Assembly: GCA_945872285.1 (NCBI GenBank)
Contig: CAMBZR010000031.1
Coordinates: 1-34,584, forward strand
Direction of reading: 5' to 3'
DNA from: Bordetella parapertussis
Lineage (GTDB): Bacteria; Pseudomonadota; Gammaproteobacteria; Burkholderiales; Burkholderiaceae_B
DNA: 34,584 nucleotides
A program made the position numbers and the translations under genes. Positions 1 through 8,494 of the stretch are shown one piece after another; the first letter of the stretch is position 1, and each line of letters begins with the position of its first letter. Below the pieces are notes generated by a model. That model did not search any database. It had not been told where the DNA came from and worked only from the letters and a program-made list of their open reading frames with translations.

Positions 1-1016
1 AAATAATCAGCGGCATCACTGATGACCACCGTTAATTGGTCATCTGCTTGCGGGCGTTTGAATACCCACTGGCCAAGATGCCCTCGCTTAGGGTCTTCGT
101 CGAGCAACAGCATTGAGTGGTGCAGCCTCCAGGGTGCGTCTAATTGCAATGTGAGCGTTGCAATCGAGCGATATTCGAAGGCGTCTAGTTGGGCCCGTAA
201 GGTATCGCTTGTGCCACTGCTTTCGCTAGGCTTGAGAATACGTGCGCACGCATAAGGTGGGGTTGCTAAGACACAGCCATCGAATACTTCGCCGTCAATG
301 CTGACAGTTGCTGCAGTCGGACAAACCTCTCGCACAATATGGCGATAACGCATCATGACGGTGTCGGCCGCCGCCTGTGGCCATAGCGCAGTTAAGTCAA
401 CCCGTGGGACCAACATGTCAGAGTGAGCGCGGGGAGCGTCTAGGCTATCGCGCAAGACATTTAAAAATAATTGCGCGCAGGCTTGCTCGGTTGATGTATT
501 CAAACTCGCCAGACATAACGGTATCCAAAGTCGGCGGCACAACCGAGCTGATTGGTGGTGTTGCTCAAGCAATTGGGCAACGCTCAGCATGGCAGGCGCC
601 TGCCAACGCTTTCGGTTGAGCAACACAACCATCCGGATTGCCTGCCAACGCTCTTGCCAAGACAAACCGCGCGCGGTCAGTAGGCCCCACAGGGTATGAA
701 ATGGCGCCCTCACATTTGCCGCTGTTAAGCAAAAGTCTCCGTCTGCGCTCTCAAGGTGCAGCGGGGCGCGGTGAAGCAATTCGTCAACCGGGCGTTCAGG
801 GTGCAAGTGCTTGAGCAAGGCAAGCGTCTCGGTATACGCGCCTAATAACAAATGCTGACCGTTGTCGATTGCGCCCATGTGCAGGTCATCGACGCGGCGA
901 GCGCGCCCGCCTGCAAGAGGTGCTGCCTCAAACACGGTGACATCGGCCCCCGCCGATTTTAGTGCAACCGCGGCCGCCAAGCCGGCCCAGCCTGCGCCGA
1001 CGACGGCGAGCTTCAT
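1..1016 (-). CDS. hpnE: Hydroxysqualene dehydroxylase HpnE, partial (3' end cut by window edge)
   Basis: FAD-dependent amine-oxidase-like enzyme that reduces hydroxysqualene to squalene, the last of the three HpnC/D/E steps from farnesyl diphosphate (known for the family). Translating the minus strand from the ATG at 1016 gives a Rossmann start with the dinucleotide-binding pattern VVGAGWAGL at residues 4-12, followed by the conserved acidic and glycine positions VFEAAPLAGGRAR. About 338 codons are present; the family is usually around 420 residues, so the C-terminus lies beyond base 1. The frame is open throughout. The start overlaps the hpnD stop in an ATGA (1013-1016), which implies translational coupling and makes the start firm. 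Confidence 0.9.
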   Translation of the reverse strand, partial: MKLAVVGAGWAGLAAAVALKSAGADVTVFEAAPLAGGRARRVDDLHMGAIDNGQHLLLGAYTETLALLKHLHPERPVDELLHRAPLHLESADGDFCLTAANVRAPFHTLWGLLTARGLSWQERWQAIRMVVLLNRKRWQAPAMLSVAQLLEQHHQSARLCRRLWIPLCLASLNTSTEQACAQLFLNVLRDSLDAPRAHSDMLVPRVDLTALWPQAAADTVMMRYRHIVREVCPTAATVSIDGEVFDGCVLATPPYACARILKPSESSGTSDTLRAQLDAFEYRSIATLTLQLDAPWRLHHSMLLLDEDPKRGHLGQWVFKRPQADDQLTVVISDAADY

Positions 1017-1891
1017 GAGGCCGCGCTCGCTCGCTTAATTTGGCGAATGACGCTCGCGCCTTCGCCGATAAAGTTTTTCCAGGCTAGCCAGAGTTTGCGT
1101 ACCGGTGTCAAAGAAATCCGTTGATGTAAGACCTGCCACTGTTCGTGTTCAATTTCTGTGAGCAAGGCGTAATAAATGGCTGCCATCATCAGCCCTGGGC
1201 GCTGAGCGCGCTGATCCTGCCGAGGTAGGGCTGCGATCGCTTCAGCATATAGCGTGCGTGCGCGTACGGCTTCGAAGGCTATCAGCGCAGAAAATTTTTC
1301 AGAATAATTACCATTCAAGATATCTGAGGCACGCACCCCAAATTGTTGTAAATCGCTGAGGGGCAGGTAGATGCGGCCTCGCCGCGCATCGTCACCGACA
1401 TCGCGAATGATATTTGTCAGCTGAAAGGCCAACCCCAATTTGGTGGCGTACTGCAACGTTGAGGCCTCGGTATAGCCAAAGATGCTCGCTGACAGTTCGC
1501 CCACGACACCTGCCGCGTGCCAGCAATACGTTTGCAGGGCGGGCCAGTCAAGGTAGCGCGTCTGATCGAGGTCCATCTCCATGCCATCAATCACGGCCAG
1601 TAGTCGTTCGCGCGTGAGCTTAAACGGGCTCAGGCAGGGTAGCAGTGCTTTCATCACTAAGTGCTCGGCCTTGCCCTCAAAGAGCGCGTCGACTTGTGTG
1701 CGCCACCAGGCAAGCTTAATGCGCGCCAGTGAAGGGTCGGTGCACTCATCAACCACATCATCGACCTCGCGACAAAACGCATAAAGTGCTGTAATGGCCT
1801 GGCGGCGTGCCGGCGGTAAAAACAGAAAGGCGTAATAAAAGCTTGAGCCGCTTTTAGCTGCTTTATCCTGACAATATTCTTGAGGCGTCAT
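1013..1891 (-). CDS. hpnD: Presqualene diphosphate synthase HpnD
   Basis: Trans-isoprenyl diphosphate synthase (squalene/phytoene synthase family) that condenses two farnesyl diphosphates to presqualene diphosphate. The 292-residue product shows both aspartate-rich metal-binding motifs: REVDDVVDEC near residues 42-51 and RDVGDDARRGRIYLP in the middle. I chose the ATG at 1891 because the family sequence starts with a short lead into YCQDKAAKSGSSFYYAF. The frame stays open up to 1981, but the extra 30 residues would overlap hpnC and do not look like the family. The gene starts 4 nt after the hpnC stop and overlaps hpnE by 4 nt, so the three genes form one operon. Confidence 0.92.
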   Translation of the reverse strand: MTPQEYCQDKAAKSGSSFYYAFLFLPPARRQAITALYAFCREVDDVVDECTDPSLARIKLAWWRTQVDALFEGKAEHLVMKALLPCLSPFKLTRERLLAVIDGMEMDLDQTRYLDWPALQTYCWHAAGVVGELSASIFGYTEASTLQYATKLGLAFQLTNIIRDVGDDARRGRIYLPLSDLQQFGVRASDILNGNYSEKFSALIAFEAVRARTLYAEAIAALPRQDQRAQRPGLMMAAIYYALLTEIEHEQWQVLHQRISLTPVRKLWLAWKNFIGEGASVIRQIKRASAAS

Positions 1892-1895
1892 GCGT

Positions 1896-2729
1896 TCAGA
1901 TTCGAAGGGCGCGTGCGAGCATGAGTGTCCAGTCGTACACGCCAAGGGTTGGTCGACGTTCAAACACGTCAAAGTCAACATGTTCGATTTTTTCTAAAAT
2001 ACGCAGGCCACCCTGAACGATGAGCCTAAGCTCCAGCCCGATGCGTCCGGGCAGTCGTCGCCCAAGTGGCTGCCCAAAGTGTAACAAGCCTCTGCACGCA
2101 GTGACTTGATCTTGCATCAGGGCTTTCCAGGCCGCGTTGACCTCGCCATTTGCAAGCGCCTCTTCGGTCACGCCAAAGCGCTTGAGCGCTTGCTGGGGCA
2201 GATAAATCCGATCCTTTTGCCAGTCGATGGCAACATCTTGCAAGAAGTTTAGTCGCTGCAAGGCGGTACAGATAGCATCAGACCAAGCCAGCGTGTCTTG
2301 AGCGATCGCACTATAAAGGTGCAGCATCAGCCGGCCGACGGGGTTGGCCGAGCGTTCGCAATAGCGATCGAGCGCCGCTTGATCCGCATAGCGTTTTTGC
2401 ACGATATCTTGTTCGAACGCCGAGAGCAGGTCTTCAAAAGGCTTAAGTGGCAGCTCGTGGTCAGCGATGGTTTGTCCCAGCGGTGTGAAGATCGTGTCAA
2501 GCGCTGGATCAAGAGCGTCAAGCCGCGCTGCGGCAGGCCTGTGGCAGGTGTTGAGAGCGTCACGGTAGGTTTTTAACGCTTGCAGGCGCTCAGCGTCGCT
2601 CGCGTCACCTTCGTCAGCGATATCATCGGCGCTGCGCGCGAAACGATAGATATTGAGCACCGCCTGACGCAAATGCTTGGGCAGTAGAAACGAAGCAACT
2701 GGAAAATTTTCGTAATGATTGGCTGACAT
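1896..2729 (-). CDS. hpnC: Hydroxysqualene synthase HpnC
   Basis: Squalene/phytoene-synthase-fold enzyme that converts presqualene diphosphate to hydroxysqualene (established for HpnC). The product is 277 residues, normal for the family. It opens with NHYENFPVASFLLP, typical of HpnC, followed by FARSADDIADEGD (first aspartate motif) and FLQDVAIDWQKDRIYLPQ (second). It is the first gene of hpnC-hpnD-hpnE. The ATG at 2729 follows a modest AGG-type Shine-Dalgarno (SD) sequence. A small hairpin sits in the leader (see 2750-2769). No squalene-hopene cyclase gene is visible in the window; it could lie beyond the left edge or elsewhere in the genome. Confidence 0.92.
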   Translation of the reverse strand: MSANHYENFPVASFLLPKHLRQAVLNIYRFARSADDIADEGDASDAERLQALKTYRDALNTCHRPAAARLDALDPALDTIFTPLGQTIADHELPLKPFEDLLSAFEQDIVQKRYADQAALDRYCERSANPVGRLMLHLYSAIAQDTLAWSDAICTALQRLNFLQDVAIDWQKDRIYLPQQALKRFGVTEEALANGEVNAAWKALMQDQVTACRGLLHFGQPLGRRLPGRIGLELRLIVQGGLRILEKIEHVDFDVFERRPTLGVYDWTLMLARALRI

Positions 2730-2749
2730 TATTGGAAACTTGACCTTAG

Positions 2750-2769
2750 CTTCGCCTAAAAGAGCGAAG
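2750..2769 (-). promoter_or_regulatory. Leader hairpin upstream of hpnC
   Basis: A perfect 6-bp inverted repeat (CTTCGC and GCGAAG around an 8-nt loop) lies about 20 nt upstream of the hpnC start. In the hpnC mRNA it would form a small stem just before the ribosome-binding region. No T-run follows, so it is not a terminator. The surrounding 219-bp gap between hpnC and the divergent oxidoreductase gene should hold both promoters. It has an AT-rich island around 2891-2902, but I cannot assign -35/-10 pairs with confidence. Role unknown. Confidence 0.35.
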
Positions 2770-2948
2770 ATTTACGCCCAAATCGCTGACATCCGCACCC
2801 TGAACGGGGAGTATCTCAGCGCATTTCGTTAAAAGCCGAGTCATGTTGACACCTTTTATCAAGGCATGCTTGATTTTAGCGGCAGCACCCTAAATATATT
2901 AAAGCAAGCGCAACTTGGGCTGCGGTAGACTAGCATCATCAAGCACCC

Positions 2949-3692
2949 ATGTGCGCGCGTTCGGAGACCAAGTTGAAAGACAGTTGCGTATTAATCACTG
3001 GCGCCACCAAGGGCATTGGCTGGGCGCTGACCCAGCGCTTGGCCGATTTGGGTTGCCACGTGGTTGGCATTGCACGCAACACGGCTGAAATCGATTTTCC
3101 TGGCTATCTTTACGAATGCGATTTATCAGACGCTGGTCAAACGCAAGAGGTATTGCGAGCCATACGCGACAAGTTTCCGGTTGATTCCGTGGTCAATAAT
3201 GTTGGCTCAGCCATTTCGCAGCCACTTGGCTCGGTTGAACTTTCAGCACTCTACGAAACCTTCGACCTGAATGTGCGCACCGCGGTGCAGGTCACGCAAG
3301 CGTTTGTCGAATCCATGAAAATACGCCGTAGCGGGCGCATCATCAACTTGTGCAGTCTGGCAGTACGTGGTGCCCGAGATGCGACCAGCTACGCGGCTGC
3401 AAAAAGCGCCATCATTGGCTGCACAAAGACTTGGGCCTTGGATTTGGCGGAGTATGGCATCACCGTCAATGCCGTGGCCCCAGGCGCTATTGATACCGAA
3501 CTTTTCATGAATGCAATGCCCGCTGCCGATGTCGCCAGCGCTGCACCCTCGATGGTGCCCATGGGGCGCTTGGGTACGGCCAACGAGGTGGCGGCGTTGA
3601 TCGGATTTTTATTGTCGGCCGAGGCCGGTTTTATCACCGGTCAGATTATCGGGATTGATGGCGGCGGCAGCTTAGGCAGCACAGCTTCGTAA
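2949..3692 (+). CDS. SDR-family NAD(P)-dependent oxidoreductase, substrate unknown
   Basis: Classical short-chain dehydrogenase/reductase. From the ATG at 2949 the product has 247 residues with the cofactor motif TGATKGIG (17-24), NNVG near 83-86 in place of the usual NNAG, and the catalytic tetrad N108, S136, Y148 and K152 (YAAAK). The C-terminal GQIIGIDGG stretch is typical of the FabG-like group. The start is uncertain: the ATG has no SD, whereas a TTG at 2973 (codon 9) has GGAG (2963-2966) six bases upstream and would start just before the first beta strand. It diverges from the hpnCDE operon, but nothing in the sequence ties it to hopanoids. Confidence 0.85.
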   Translation: MCARSETKLKDSCVLITGATKGIGWALTQRLADLGCHVVGIARNTAEIDFPGYLYECDLSDAGQTQEVLRAIRDKFPVDSVVNNVGSAISQPLGSVELSALYETFDLNVRTAVQVTQAFVESMKIRRSGRIINLCSLAVRGARDATSYAAAKSAIIGCTKTWALDLAEYGITVNAVAPGAIDTELFMNAMPAADVASAAPSMVPMGRLGTANEVAALIGFLLSAEAGFITGQIIGIDGGGSLGSTAS

Positions 3693-3755
3693 GACACAGT
3701 CAGGCCTCCTGAGTCACTCAATTCGTCGAGCTTAGCCTTTGGCGGCCCCCAGCCT

Positions 3756-3764
3756 TGTTAAACT
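3756..3764 (+). promoter_or_regulatory. Candidate extended -10 box for radA (leaderless transcript possible)
   Basis: TGtTAAACT matches an extended -10 element, with the hexamer at 3759-3764. The expected start of transcription, about 7 nt downstream, falls on or next to the radA ATG at 3770. No SD sequence is present before radA, consistent with a leaderless mRNA. The -35 is poor. This is a pattern match only. Confidence 0.35.
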
Positions 3765-3769
3765 AGCGC

Positions 3770-5134
3770 ATGGCTAAAGTTAAAACGATTTTCACGTGCA
3801 CCGAGTGTGGCGGTATTAGTCCAAAATGGTTGGGCCAGTGCCCGCATTGCCACGCCTGGAATACGCTCGAAGAGTCGCTCGAGGCGCCAAGCTCGGGCAG
3901 GCACTCCGAACATCGTTATGCCCCACTCACCGCTTCGGCGCCGCTGCGCAGCCTGTCAGATGTCGAGGCGCTCGAACTGCCGCGCATGTCCACTGGCATC
4001 CCCGAATTCGATCGCGTGCTTGGCGGCGGCTTGGTGGCGGGTGCGGTTGTATTAATCGGCGGCGATCCCGGCATCGGAAAATCAACCTTGTTGCTGCAAG
4101 CGCTGGTGGCCATGTCGGGTCAGTCACGCGTGCTATACGTCACAGGCGAAGAGTCTGCAGAGCAAGTTGCGTTGCGTGCTCGGCGTTTGGGGTTAACCGG
4201 CGGGTCAGTCGACCTGTTCGCTGAAATCCGTCTAGAGGCCATTCAACACGCCTTGCTTGAACAAAAGCCGGCGGTTGCGGTGATCGATTCGATTCAAACG
4301 ATTTACTCCAGCGAGCTCAGTGCAGCACCCGGGTCAGTTTCGCAGGTCAAAGAGTGTGCGGCTCAACTCACGCGCTTATCCAAACAGGCTGGGATTCCGA
4401 TTGTGATGATTGGGCACGTGACAAAAGATGGCAGCCTGGCCGGCCCCAGAGTGCTCGAGCACATGGTTGATACAGTGCTCTACTTCGAAGGCGATACACA
4501 CTCGTCGTTTCGTTTAGTGCGAGCGTTTAAAAACCGTTTCGGTGCGGTCAACGAGTTAGGTGTGTTCGCCATGACCGACCGCGGTTTGCGCGGAGTCTCC
4601 AATCCCTCTGCCTTGTTTTTATCTCAGCACACCAACGAAGTGTCGGGCTCTTGCGTGATGGCCACCCAAGAAGGAACTCGCCCGCTCTTGGTCGAAATTC
4701 AAGCCTTGGTCGACACCGCGCACGTGCCCAATCCGCGCCGCCTGTCTGTGGGGCTCGAGGGCAATCGCCTGGCAATGCTACTGGCGGTGCTGCATCGCCA
4801 TGCAGGGGTGTCAACGTTTGACCAAGATGTTTTCGTCAACGCAGTCGGGGGCGTTCGCATAACCGAGCCCGCTGCTGACCTTGCGGTGTTGTTAGCGATT
4901 ATTTCGTCGCTGCGCGATCGACCCTTGCCTAAAGGCTTAATTGTCTTTGGTGAAGTGGGCTTGACGGGTGAGGTTCGGCCGGCACCGCGCGGCCAAGAGC
5001 GTCTGCGCGAGGCCGCTAAGCTGGGTTTTTCAGTGGCAATTATTCCTAAGGCTAACGCGCCGCGCCAGCCCATCGAAGGACTAGACGTTTGGGCAGTTGA
5101 GCGTTTGCAAGAGGCCCTTGATCGTTTACGCTAA
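3770..5134 (+). CDS. radA: DNA repair protein RadA
   Basis: RecA-related ATPase that drives branch migration of recombination intermediates. The 454-residue product has the full RadA layout. A C4 zinc finger uses C10, C13, C24 and C27 (CTEC...CPHC). Walker A is GGDPGIGKST (about 97-106), the RadA-specific KNRFG motif is at 254-258, and a C-terminal Lon-protease-like domain contains GEVGLTGEVRP. Length is normal for the family. The ATG at 3770 is the only sensible start because the zinc finger begins at residue 10. No SD is visible, and a -10-like box ends 5 nt upstream (see 3756-3764). The gene lies 77 nt after the oxidoreductase gene. Confidence 0.97.
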   Translation: MAKVKTIFTCTECGGISPKWLGQCPHCHAWNTLEESLEAPSSGRHSEHRYAPLTASAPLRSLSDVEALELPRMSTGIPEFDRVLGGGLVAGAVVLIGGDPGIGKSTLLLQALVAMSGQSRVLYVTGEESAEQVALRARRLGLTGGSVDLFAEIRLEAIQHALLEQKPAVAVIDSIQTIYSSELSAAPGSVSQVKECAAQLTRLSKQAGIPIVMIGHVTKDGSLAGPRVLEHMVDTVLYFEGDTHSSFRLVRAFKNRFGAVNELGVFAMTDRGLRGVSNPSALFLSQHTNEVSGSCVMATQEGTRPLLVEIQALVDTAHVPNPRRLSVGLEGNRLAMLLAVLHRHAGVSTFDQDVFVNAVGGVRITEPAADLAVLLAIISSLRDRPLPKGLIVFGEVGLTGEVRPAPRGQERLREAAKLGFSVAIIPKANAPRQPIEGLDVWAVERLQEALDRLR

Positions 5135-5156
5135 GTTGCGTCAGCGCGTTGAAGTG

Positions 5157-5178
5157 CTCTCGTTCACTCGAGCGAGAG
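5157..5178 (+). promoter_or_regulatory. Strong hairpin in the leader of the FtsX-family permease gene
   Basis: CTCTCGTTC (5157-5165) pairs with GAGCGAGAG (5170-5178) over 9 bp, including one G-U pair, around a 4-base loop. It lies between the radA stop and the permease start, 16 nt before the ATG, and ends just upstream of the GGAG SD (about 5186-5189). No T-run follows, so it is not an intrinsic terminator. It could be an mRNA processing site, a translation-modulating stem or a stabilising structure. Confidence 0.5.
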
Positions 5179-5194
5179 GAATGGCGGAGAAAAA

Positions 5195-7687
5195 ATGAAA
5201 TACCTCAGACTCGCTTTGAAGCAAGCTTGGCGCGATGCCAGGGCGGGCGATCTGCGCTTGTTGCTGCTCGCGGTCGTGGTGGCGGTTGGCGCCATCACCA
5301 GCGTTGGGTTTTTAGCCGATCGCGTGGGCAGGGCGCTTGAACGCGATGCCGCTCAAATGCTGGGCGCAGATCTGGTGTTTGAATCTGATGCGCCGATACC
5401 CGAAGGGCTTTTAGCGCAGGCGCAGGTACGTGGGCTGAACACAGCTTTGACTTGGCAGTTTCCGTCGATGGTTGGCTCAAGTGCAAACCTAGTGCTGTCT
5501 TCGCTCAAGGCCGTTCAGGCTGACTACCCCTTGCGCGGCAGTTTACGTACCGCGACGCAAATCGCAGGCCCGGATCATCAGACTCAAGAGGCGCCTGCTT
5601 TAGGACAGGTTTGGGTCGATGCACAAATTTTGGGCCAAACCAGCTTGCAGTTGGGCCAGCAAATCAACGTCGGCGACATCAAGTTAACACTCACGCGGAT
5701 CATCACCTATGAGCCCGATCGCGGACCACAGTTCGTCAATTTAGCGCCGCGCGTCATGTTGCGGGCTGAAGATTTAGCGCGCACCGGGCTGATTGCGCCA
5801 GGTAGTCGTGTGCGCCACGCCTTGTTAGTCGCCGGTGAGGCACAGGCCGTTCAGGCTTACCGCAGCTGGCTCGAGACCGAAATCAAAAGCGGTCAAAAAA
5901 TTCTCTCGGTCGAGGCCGGCCGCCCTGAAATCCGTCGCTCGCTTGACCGGGCGCAACAGTTTTTAGCGCTCGTGGCGATGTTAGCCGTCTTAATCGCTGC
6001 GGTCGCCGTGGCGCTTGCTGCGCGCCGCTTCGGGCAGCGTCATCGCCAAAGCGTGGCGTTAATGCGCTGCCTGGGGGCCACCCAGTCTGCGGTGTCGGTC
6101 ATCCTTGTGGGTGAGTTTGTGCTGGTCGGCGTTGTGGGTTCCCTGGCAGGCACAATCTTGGGTTGGTGTGCGCAATTTTTAATGATCGGAGCCCTGGGAG
6201 ACTTGCTCGGCGCCGATTTGCCTGCGGCGTCTTTGATGCCGGCTTTGCAGGGCTTGTTCGCGGGCTTATGGCTGTTGCTCGCGTTTGCCTGGCCACCCTT
6301 GCAGTCACTGCGTCATGTCGCACCTTCGCAGATTTTTAGAGCTGCCCGCGTACGGATGCCTAAAAGTACTCTGCTGGGCTACGCAATTGGTGTGAGCGGG
6401 TTTACGGTACTGATGTGGTGGATCGCTCATGATCTAAAGCTAGGTGTCGGTCTGGCTCTCGGTTTTATCGGGGCGTCTTTGATTTTTGGCGGCGTCAGTG
6501 CGGGTGCGCTTTGGGCCTTGGCGCTGTTGCGTACACATTTGAGTGCCTTTCCGGTGTTGCGCTTTGCGATAACAGGCGTTGTACGCCGTCGCGCGGCGAC
6601 CATCGCGCAAACGAGTGCTCTAGCCGTGGGCATGATGGCGATTCTGTTGTTGACGATTGTGCGCACCGACCTATTGGCGGGCTGGCAGCGTACCTTGCCC
6701 CCCGAGGCGCCGAATCGGTTTCTGATCAACGTCCAACCCGATCAAGTCGTGCCCGTCAGTCGGTTCTTGCAAGGCTTGGGCTCAGACGAGCTTGTCATGT
6801 CGCCTATGATCAGAGGGCGCTTGCTGGCGCGCAACGGTCAGGAGTTAAGCGCCTCAGATTACAGTCAAGAACGCGCTCAGCGTCTGATCGAAAGAGAATT
6901 CAATCTGTCCTATGCAGAGCAGCTGCCTGAAAAGAGTCAAATCGTTGCCGGGCGCGACCTTCGCCCCGAGGCTCTTGAAGTGTCGCTTGAAACCGGCCTG
7001 GCGAAGACGCTCAGACTCGAGCTTGGTGACGTGTTGGATTTTGACGTGGCGGGCGAACGTCTGAGCGTCACAGTCACAAGCTTGCGTCGAGTCGATTGGG
7101 ATTCAATGCGCGCAAACTTCTTTGCCATCATGACGCCTAAAGCCTTACAGCTTGCCCCGCAAACCTTTATGACCGCACTTTATTTGCCGCTCGATCAAAC
7201 CGAGCGACTTCAAACGCTCGTGCGCGAGTTTCCAAATTTGACGGTGTTTGATGTGGGTGCGATTTTGGGGCAACTACAAAGTATTCTGGATAAAGTGTCC
7301 GTGGCAGTCCAGGGCCTGTTCGTATTTTCGCTGTTCGCCGGGGCCCTTGTTCTGGCGGCGGCGTTGTCTGCGACGCGCGACGAACGTGTGCGCGAAGCCG
7401 CCTTGATGCGCGCGCTCGGCGCGTCGCGGCATCAGTTAGCGACCGCTCAACGCCTAGAGTTGTTAGCGGTCGGAGCGCTTGCGGGCTTGTTGGCGGCGGG
7501 CGGGGCCACGCTAGCGGCTTGGGCTTTATCCACTTGGCTGTTTGAATTCAATATGCGCTTCACGTTCTGGCCTTGGGCGCTTGGGGTGACGCTCTGTATG
7601 TTTGCTGCGTGGCTTGCTGGCGCTCTGGCGTTGCGTGGGGTGTTACAGACACCGCCCTTGACTATTTTGCGTCAAGTCCAAGCCTAA
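5195..7687 (+). CDS. Large FtsX-family ABC transporter permease (YbbP-like)
   Basis: Inner-membrane permease of the FtsX/MacB superfamily in the large YbbP-like layout (830 residues). An N-terminal membrane segment (about 20-41) precedes a periplasmic domain of about 200 residues. A first FtsX-type block follows with segments near 253-275, 299-331, 346-366, 391-410, 416-446 and 472-489. A second periplasmic domain and a second block (about 702-725, 754-777, 790-815) complete it. Both blocks carry the family's MRxLGA-type signature: LMRCLGAT, and LMRALGAS in the second. The start has a good SD (GGAG then AAAAA ATG). Relatives usually sit beside a YbbA-like ATPase and a lipase-type gene; no ATPase partner is nearby here. 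Substrate unknown; lipid or lipoprotein handling is the usual guess. Confidence 0.85.
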   Translation: MKYLRLALKQAWRDARAGDLRLLLLAVVVAVGAITSVGFLADRVGRALERDAAQMLGADLVFESDAPIPEGLLAQAQVRGLNTALTWQFPSMVGSSANLVLSSLKAVQADYPLRGSLRTATQIAGPDHQTQEAPALGQVWVDAQILGQTSLQLGQQINVGDIKLTLTRIITYEPDRGPQFVNLAPRVMLRAEDLARTGLIAPGSRVRHALLVAGEAQAVQAYRSWLETEIKSGQKILSVEAGRPEIRRSLDRAQQFLALVAMLAVLIAAVAVALAARRFGQRHRQSVALMRCLGATQSAVSVILVGEFVLVGVVGSLAGTILGWCAQFLMIGALGDLLGADLPAASLMPALQGLFAGLWLLLAFAWPPLQSLRHVAPSQIFRAARVRMPKSTLLGYAIGVSGFTVLMWWIAHDLKLGVGLALGFIGASLIFGGVSAGALWALALLRTHLSAFPVLRFAITGVVRRRAATIAQTSALAVGMMAILLLTIVRTDLLAGWQRTLPPEAPNRFLINVQPDQVVPVSRFLQGLGSDELVMSPMIRGRLLARNGQELSASDYSQERAQRLIEREFNLSYAEQLPEKSQIVAGRDLRPEALEVSLETGLAKTLRLELGDVLDFDVAGERLSVTVTSLRRVDWDSMRANFFAIMTPKALQLAPQTFMTALYLPLDQTERLQTLVREFPNLTVFDVGAILGQLQSILDKVSVAVQGLFVFSLFAGALVLAAALSATRDERVREAALMRALGASRHQLATAQRLELLAVGALAGLLAAGGATLAAWALSTWLFEFNMRFTFWPWALGVTLCMFAAWLAGALALRGVLQTPPLTILRQVQA

Positions 7688-7700
7688 GGCAAACTGACCC

Positions 7701-8456
7701 ATGACGCCTTCCGTATCCCTCGCGAACTCTGTGCTTGTGGGTGCTAGCCAAGACGCACAGGCGTTTACGGTGCTTGAACAGACACTCGCTCAGGTTCACC
7801 TGCGCTATGACAGCGTCTTGACAACACCCGTGTTAAATAATTTTGATCCTACCTTTGCGCCCTTGCAGGCGCAGAAGGTGGCCTCGGGTGGTCGTGCAGC
7901 GGCCTGGTATGTTCAGCTGTCGAGCCTTGAGGGGGTCTTGCGGCACTTTAGGCGCGGTGGCGTCATCGCGCATTTGGTGCGCGAGCGCTATGTCTGGACT
8001 GGCTTGGCTCGTACGCGGTCGTTCGCAGAATTTGATTTACTGCGCATGCTGTGGCTGGCGGGTTTGCCTGTCCCCCGGCCGTTGGGGGCGGCGGTGTGGC
8101 GCAAGTGGTTTACGTACCGCGCGGCGGTGTTAACGCAGCGCATCCCTGATGCGAAGCCTCTTGGTAAACGCTCCGAGCCCGCGGTTTGGTTTGCTGCCGG
8201 CTTTGTCGTGGCGCAGATGCATCAGTTTGGCGTCTGGCATGCCGATTTGAACGTCTTTAATCTGTTGGTTGATTCGCAGGACAAGGTCTGGCTGATTGAT
8301 CTTGATCGCGGCCGTCACAACGGGCTGACAGAGGTACTGCGGGCCGAAAACCTGTCGCGGTTGTTACGATCGTTGCGCAAGGTGTGCCCTGAGCTTGAGG
8401 ATAGTTGCTGGGGGGCATTCAAACAAGGTTACCAATCATTGAACCTCGACGTCTAA
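7701..8456 (+). CDS. kdkA: 3-deoxy-D-manno-octulosonic acid (Kdo) kinase
   Basis: Phosphorylates the single Kdo residue attached to lipid A at its 4-position in bacteria with a one-Kdo inner core (known from Haemophilus, Vibrio and Bordetella). The 251-residue product has a kinase-like fold with conserved RFRRGG-type residues (RHFRRGGVIAHLV, about 81-93), YVWTGLARTRSFAEFDLL (98-115), the catalytic loop HADLNVFN (H180, D182, N187), and a metal-binding LIDLDRGR (about 198-205). The gene begins 13 nt after the permease stop. It fits with the other LPS genes here (lpxO, core glycosyltransferases, msbA) although it is not adjacent to them. Confidence 0.88.
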   Translation: MTPSVSLANSVLVGASQDAQAFTVLEQTLAQVHLRYDSVLTTPVLNNFDPTFAPLQAQKVASGGRAAAWYVQLSSLEGVLRHFRRGGVIAHLVRERYVWTGLARTRSFAEFDLLRMLWLAGLPVPRPLGAAVWRKWFTYRAAVLTQRIPDAKPLGKRSEPAVWFAAGFVVAQMHQFGVWHADLNVFNLLVDSQDKVWLIDLDRGRHNGLTEVLRAENLSRLLRSLRKVCPELEDSCWGAFKQGYQSLNLDV

Positions 8457-8494
8457 AAAACACTATCATTTCAAACATACTTGGAACACAGCGA

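Noticed and set aside
1892..1981. Longer N-terminus for HpnD, overlapping hpnC
   Set aside because: The extra 30 residues overlap the hpnC coding region in another frame and do not resemble the family start, which begins just after the ATG at 1891.
3699..3713. Inverted repeat TCAGG-CCT-CCTGA after the oxidoreductase gene as a terminator
   Set aside because: Only a 5-bp stem, three-base loop and no T-run.
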